In this document: in pieces, positions 61,157 through 64,000 of the stretch
How positions within the stretch are numbered: the first letter of the stretch is position 1
Layout: every line of letters starts with the position of its first letter
NCBI GenBank assembly: GCA_910577225.1
Contig: CAJTMV010000013.1
Span: 15,119-79,118 of the forward strand
Direction: 5' to 3'
Length of the DNA: 64,000 nt
Source of the DNA: an uncultured Eubacterium sp.
Lineage (GTDB): Bacteria > Bacillota > Clostridia > Lachnospirales > Lachnospiraceae
Program-made: the position numbers and the translations under genes
The notes under the pieces: generated by a model
Told to the model about the DNA's origin: nothing
The model's database searches: none
Seen by the model: only the letters and a program-made list of their open reading frames with translations

Positions 61157-61939
61157 ATGTTTGAAAACTACGAAAAATTTAAAAAAGACGTACTGACGTT
61201 AACAAAAATAGACTTAAACTGCTACAAAGAAAAGCAGATGAAACGCCGGATCGATACACTGATTGGAAAGACGACGGCAAAGACATACGACCAGTATGTA
61301 TCGTTGTTAAAGACCGATAAAGCTGTACTGGAACAGTTTGTAAACTTTCTGACGATCAATGTATCTGAGTTTTACCGGAATCCGGATCAGTGGTCGATTC
61401 TGGACAAAAAAGTATTCCCGGAGCTGATTAAAAAATTTGGAAAAAACTTAAAAATCTGGAGCGCGGCATGTTCTACGGGAGACGAACCGTATTCGCTTGT
61501 TATGGCGCTGTCTAAGCATATTCCGCTCAATCAGATACATATTCTGGCGACGGACATCGATAAACAGGTGCTGGAAAAGGCACGGGTAGGTCTTTACAAT
61601 GAAAAGAGCATCGCAAACGTACCGGATGATCTTAAGAAAAAATATTTCACCAAAATCGGCGCCTCCTATCAGATCTCAGACGAGATTAAAAAACGGGTGG
61701 AATTTAAAGAACACAATCTGCTGCGCGACGCCTATCCGACCGGATGCGATATGATTGTCTGCAGAAATGTCGTTATTTATTTTACTGACGATGCAAAGGA
61801 AGAGATTTATATCAAATTTAATCAGGCATTGAAAAAAGAAGGCATTTTATTTATCGGCAGCACGGAACAGATCATGAATTACAAAGAATTGAATTATGAC
61901 AGATCTTCTTCTTTCTTCTTTATTAAAGGGTCGAAATAA
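61157..61939 (+). CDS. Second, isolated CheR methyltransferase
   Basis: 260 aa with an N-terminal helical CheR domain (LTKIDLNCYKEKQMKRRIDT) and a SAM domain (KIWSAACSTGDEPYSLVMAL, ILATDIDKQVLEKARVGLY, MIVCRNVVIYFTDDAK). It lies far from the che cluster, after a terminator, with only a small membrane gene behind it. It is clearly different in sequence from the clustered CheR, so it may serve other receptors. Start: the TTG at 61148 directly follows GGGGAGAG, too close; the ATG at 61157 has better spacing. Confidence 0.92.
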   Translation: MFENYEKFKKDVLTLTKIDLNCYKEKQMKRRIDTLIGKTTAKTYDQYVSLLKTDKAVLEQFVNFLTINVSEFYRNPDQWSILDKKVFPELIKKFGKNLKIWSAACSTGDEPYSLVMALSKHIPLNQIHILATDIDKQVLEKARVGLYNEKSIANVPDDLKKKYFTKIGASYQISDEIKKRVEFKEHNLLRDAYPTGCDMIVCRNVVIYFTDDAKEEIYIKFNQALKKEGILFIGSTEQIMNYKELNYDRSSSFFFIKGSK

Positions 61940-62214
61940 TGAATTATACGGAGCCAGATAAACAGGAACCGGTAAAGGACATGGGTAAGCCGGCTGCAGA
62001 TCACAGAGCCGATAAAAAAAAGTGCAAAAGGAAGTTTTCTTTTGGCAGACTGTTAGCGATACTGTTTGTTTTGATCGCAGTTGTATATTTATCCTTTTCG
62101 GTACGTGTTTTTACGAATTTTATCCGCATCCTGATCAGTGATCCGGATGCGGCAAAGCAGCCGGGAAACGCGGCGGAAGCTCTGGATGAGATTTATGTAG
62201 AGGAAGACGAGTAG
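61939..62214 (+). CDS. Small single-pass membrane protein
   Basis: 91 aa. A charged N-terminal part (TEPDKQEPVKDMGKPAADHR, then KKKCKRK) precedes one membrane segment (about 34-58, LLAILFVLIAVVYLSFSVRV), and the short C-terminus is acidic (EEDE). Its start overlaps the stop of the CheR gene (TAATG), so it is co-translated. Function unknown; orientation suggests the basic side is cytoplasmic. Confidence 0.7.
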   Translation: MNYTEPDKQEPVKDMGKPAADHRADKKKCKRKFSFGRLLAILFVLIAVVYLSFSVRVFTNFIRILISDPDAAKQPGNAAEALDEIYVEEDE

Positions 62215-62219
62215 CGTGT

Positions 62220-63317
62220 TCAGGAACCTTTTTTTAACGTCTGCAGGATATGCAGGCAGTATCGTTTGATGAGCAGGCGGTCTTCTTTGCATGCATCCGT
62301 CCATTCAAAATAGGATACCGAATCTTTATATTGTGTAAAAAGCGCAGGTGTAACGACTTCTTCATATTGGGGAAGGAAAACGCCTGCTTTTTTGCTGTAA
62401 CAGGTTGCGGCTTTTGCTTTTTCCCGATGCGACGCATCGACATAAGACGCGACGCTTTTATGAATGGCCATATCTTCTTTTGGCAGATAATAATAATCTT
62501 TATAATTCGGATAAAAATATTTTAATACCCCTTCCAGCAGCGTGATACGAAAACAGACCTGACCGTCTTTGGCATGCAGGTAAAAATGGTCGTTTTTACA
62601 CGAAATAACAGCAGGAAGCGTCAGATCGGGACGGCAGACGACCGACAGCTCCTTTCCCACAGAGCCGTCCATTTTCCGGTAAGAAACAAGCGTACAGCTT
62701 TCTGGCTGAAATCCGCCGTTCACAAACGCGTCAAATGTATAAAGGGAAAGCAGATGTATCATGCCAAGCACGTCGTCCAGATTATGCAGCAGCAGCAGCT
62801 CCAGCAGCTCCGGCTGCGGATCTTTGACATAAGATTCATAGATTTTGATCAGTTCGCCGCCGCTGTAAGTATCTTTTCGACTGTGTCCGAAAAATAGTTC
62901 CAGTGTTTGTTGTTTTGCATTTGCCAGTCCAAACAGGTGTTTGTAGGAACGGGCAGTCGGATACAGGTCGACATAATTTATGTTATGGGAAACCGAATCC
63001 AGATGCAGCCGTTCGCGGCATTTTTCCATAAACGGAAGATCGAAGCGGTTTCCATAAAAGGTAACGACGGTGTCAAACGATTCGGACAGATGTTCCAAAG
63101 CGGCAAGCAGCAGCGGTTCTTCGTCCAAAGATTCGGCAAAAAACTGTTCGGTAATAAGCGTTTCGTTTTGCACATAAGCGGCGCCGATCAGATAAAGACG
63201 GCTGCGGGAACCGGAAAAACCGGTTGTTTCGATGTCCAGAAACAACGTGTGTTCGATTGGAAAAGGAAGATGATCGGGCACTTTAGGCAAAATATTGTTT
63301 TTTTTGATATTTTTCAT
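62220..63317 (-). CDS. YprB-like RNase H-fold exonuclease
   Basis: 365 aa with an N-terminal DEDD-type exonuclease domain of the RNase_H_2/YprB group: LFLDIETTGFSGSRSRLYLI (first acidic pair), VTFYGNRFDLPFMEKC (second) and LLHNLDDVLGMIHLL (third). The last 150 residues are a separate domain of unknown role. ATG at 63317 is preferred over the TTG at 63341 because GGAGATAAG lies just upstream. Likely acts on nucleic acid in repair or RNA turnover; substrate not known. Confidence 0.85.
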   Translation of the reverse strand: MKNIKKNNILPKVPDHLPFPIEHTLFLDIETTGFSGSRSRLYLIGAAYVQNETLITEQFFAESLDEEPLLLAALEHLSESFDTVVTFYGNRFDLPFMEKCRERLHLDSVSHNINYVDLYPTARSYKHLFGLANAKQQTLELFFGHSRKDTYSGGELIKIYESYVKDPQPELLELLLLHNLDDVLGMIHLLSLYTFDAFVNGGFQPESCTLVSYRKMDGSVGKELSVVCRPDLTLPAVISCKNDHFYLHAKDGQVCFRITLLEGVLKYFYPNYKDYYYLPKEDMAIHKSVASYVDASHREKAKAATCYSKKAGVFLPQYEEVVTPALFTQYKDSVSYFEWTDACKEDRLLIKRYCLHILQTLKKGS

Positions 63318-63374
63318 TTTTCTTATCTCCATGTTGCACAATTTTTCGGAAAGTATTATAATAAAAAAGATTGT

Positions 63375-63548
63375 ATGATAAATTTACTATCTGCAGATGG
63401 AACTGTCAGGACGGGTGTGCTTCGTCCCAGGCAGAAGCTGCTACAGATTTATCATATCACGGATGCGTGTATTTCGAAACCCTGCTTTTCACAACTGTAT
63501 TCTGAAAAATACAATCTGATCATATATATGGGAGAGGGTATGTTATAA
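63375..63548 (+). CDS. Possible small ORF, weakly supported
   Basis: 57 codons (MINLLSADGTVRTGVLRPRQ, then ITDACISKPCFSQLYSEKYN) between divergent rnfC and the YprB-like gene. No SD is visible and the end overlaps a promoter -10 for rnfC. It may be chance or the remnant of a gene. Confidence 0.25.
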   Translation: MINLLSADGTVRTGVLRPRQKLLQIYHITDACISKPCFSQLYSEKYNLIIYMGEGML

Positions 63549-63549
63549 T
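63541..63549 (+). promoter_or_regulatory. Extended -10 promoter of the rnf operon
   Basis: TGTTATAAT, a perfect extended -10; no good -35 is seen 17 bp upstream. It gives a leader of about 65 bases to rnfC. Confidence 0.6.
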
Positions 63550-63619
63550 CGACAGGTGGAATTGCATACGTGATGCATGCATGCTTTAAATACTAATTAG
63601 AAAGAAGGGGACGTAAAAT

Positions 63620-64000
63620 ATGGGATTACGTACATTTAAAAATGGCGTCCATCCTTTCGAAGGAAAGGAATTGTCCAAGGAAAAGCCAGTGCAGGAACTG
63701 CTCCCAAAAGGAGAGCTGGTATTTCCGGTATCACAGCATATTGGCGCACCTGCAAAGCCGGTTGTAAAAGTCGGTGATACTGTATTAAGAGGCCAGGTCA
63801 TTGCCGAGGCAGGAGGATTTGTCTCTGCCCCGATTCATTCTTCGGTATCTGGCACTGTAAAGAAGATCGAGCCGCGCCGTGTGCCGGTCGGGGATCTTGT
63901 GAACTCGATTGTTATCGAGAGCGACGGGGAGATGAAGGAGACGGAGTACGTAGAAGCTCCGAATATTTCACTGCTGTCCAAAGAGGAAATTATTGAAAAG
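63620..64000 (+). CDS. rnfC: Rnf complex subunit C, N-terminal part (runs off the window)
   Basis: Start of the peripheral subunit that links ferredoxin/NAD electron flow to ion pumping at the membrane. 127 codons are visible: MGLRTFKNGVHPFEGKELSK, then HIGAPAKPVVKVGDTVLRGQ and SAPIHSSVSGTVKKIEPRRV, the lipoyl-like N-terminal domain of RnfC. SD AAGGGG precedes the ATG. The NAD/FMN-binding and iron-sulphur parts lie beyond 64000. The other rnf genes presumably follow. Confidence 0.92.
   Translation, partial: MGLRTFKNGVHPFEGKELSKEKPVQELLPKGELVFPVSQHIGAPAKPVVKVGDTVLRGQVIAEAGGFVSAPIHSSVSGTVKKIEPRRVPVGDLVNSIVIESDGEMKETEYVEAPNISLLSKEEIIEK

Overview
The window looks like the chromosome of a Gram-positive, probably anaerobic Clostridia of the Lachnospiraceae type. 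The grounds are gene content and order: truB-ribF, rpsO-pnp, scpA-scpB followed by a D-Ala-D-Ala carboxypeptidase, cmk-ispH-rpsA, a sodium-pumping biotin decarboxylase operon, and the start of an Rnf complex. SD sequences are strong, and terminators are hairpins followed by T runs. This taxonomic call is inference; no rRNA gene is present.

Layout. 0-7 kb is housekeeping: a 28-bp tandem array, truB, ribF, a pair of inverted palindromic elements, a secreted SH3/NlpC-P60 hydrolase, rpsO behind a candidate S15 leader, and pnp behind a second structured leader. 7-17 kb is a patchy accessory region. It holds a membrane-anchored MutS-like ATPase, an AbiL/RloAB-like ATPase whose RloB partner is broken, a DUF1349 protein, a ProX/YbaK deacylase, a GNAT, remnants of an IS110 transposase and of a large serine recombinase, a TetR/membrane-protein pair with twin operators, and a fragment of an unrecognised gene. 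At 17.1-21.0 kb one uninterrupted ORF of 1302 codons joins a GNAT_C-type acyltransferase module, a HelD-type SF1 helicase and an isolated GH31 N-terminal domain.

21-36 kb is one long signalling cluster: an HD-GYP response regulator, a sensor kinase, a second HD-GYP regulator with lost metal ligands, CheR, CheB, CheY, CheA, CheW, two chemoreceptors, an Hpt protein and a two-receiver hybrid kinase. No flagellar gene, CheC or CheD is nearby, so a non-flagellar, c-di-GMP-linked chemosensory pathway is plausible. A subtilisin and a cardiolipin synthase follow.

38.8-44 kb contains a D-Ala-D-Ala carboxypeptidase gene cut in two by a roughly 4-kb serine-recombinase element flanked by a 10-bp direct repeat. 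The two halves would rejoin in frame on excision, as in skin-like elements. The element carries a recombinase, small unknown genes (one with paired CxxC motifs) and a two-gene cargo of unknown function with its own promoter and a strong terminator.

44-64 kb returns to core functions: a metallophosphoesterase, scpAB, an intact carboxypeptidase, an operon with two carboxyltransferases (12S-like and 5S-like), a biotin carrier and Na+ pump subunits, an L,D-transpeptidase overlapping an RpiR regulator, a BaiN-like flavoprotein, cmk-ispH-rpsA, a second isolated CheR, a YprB-like exonuclease, and the first part of rnfC running off the window.
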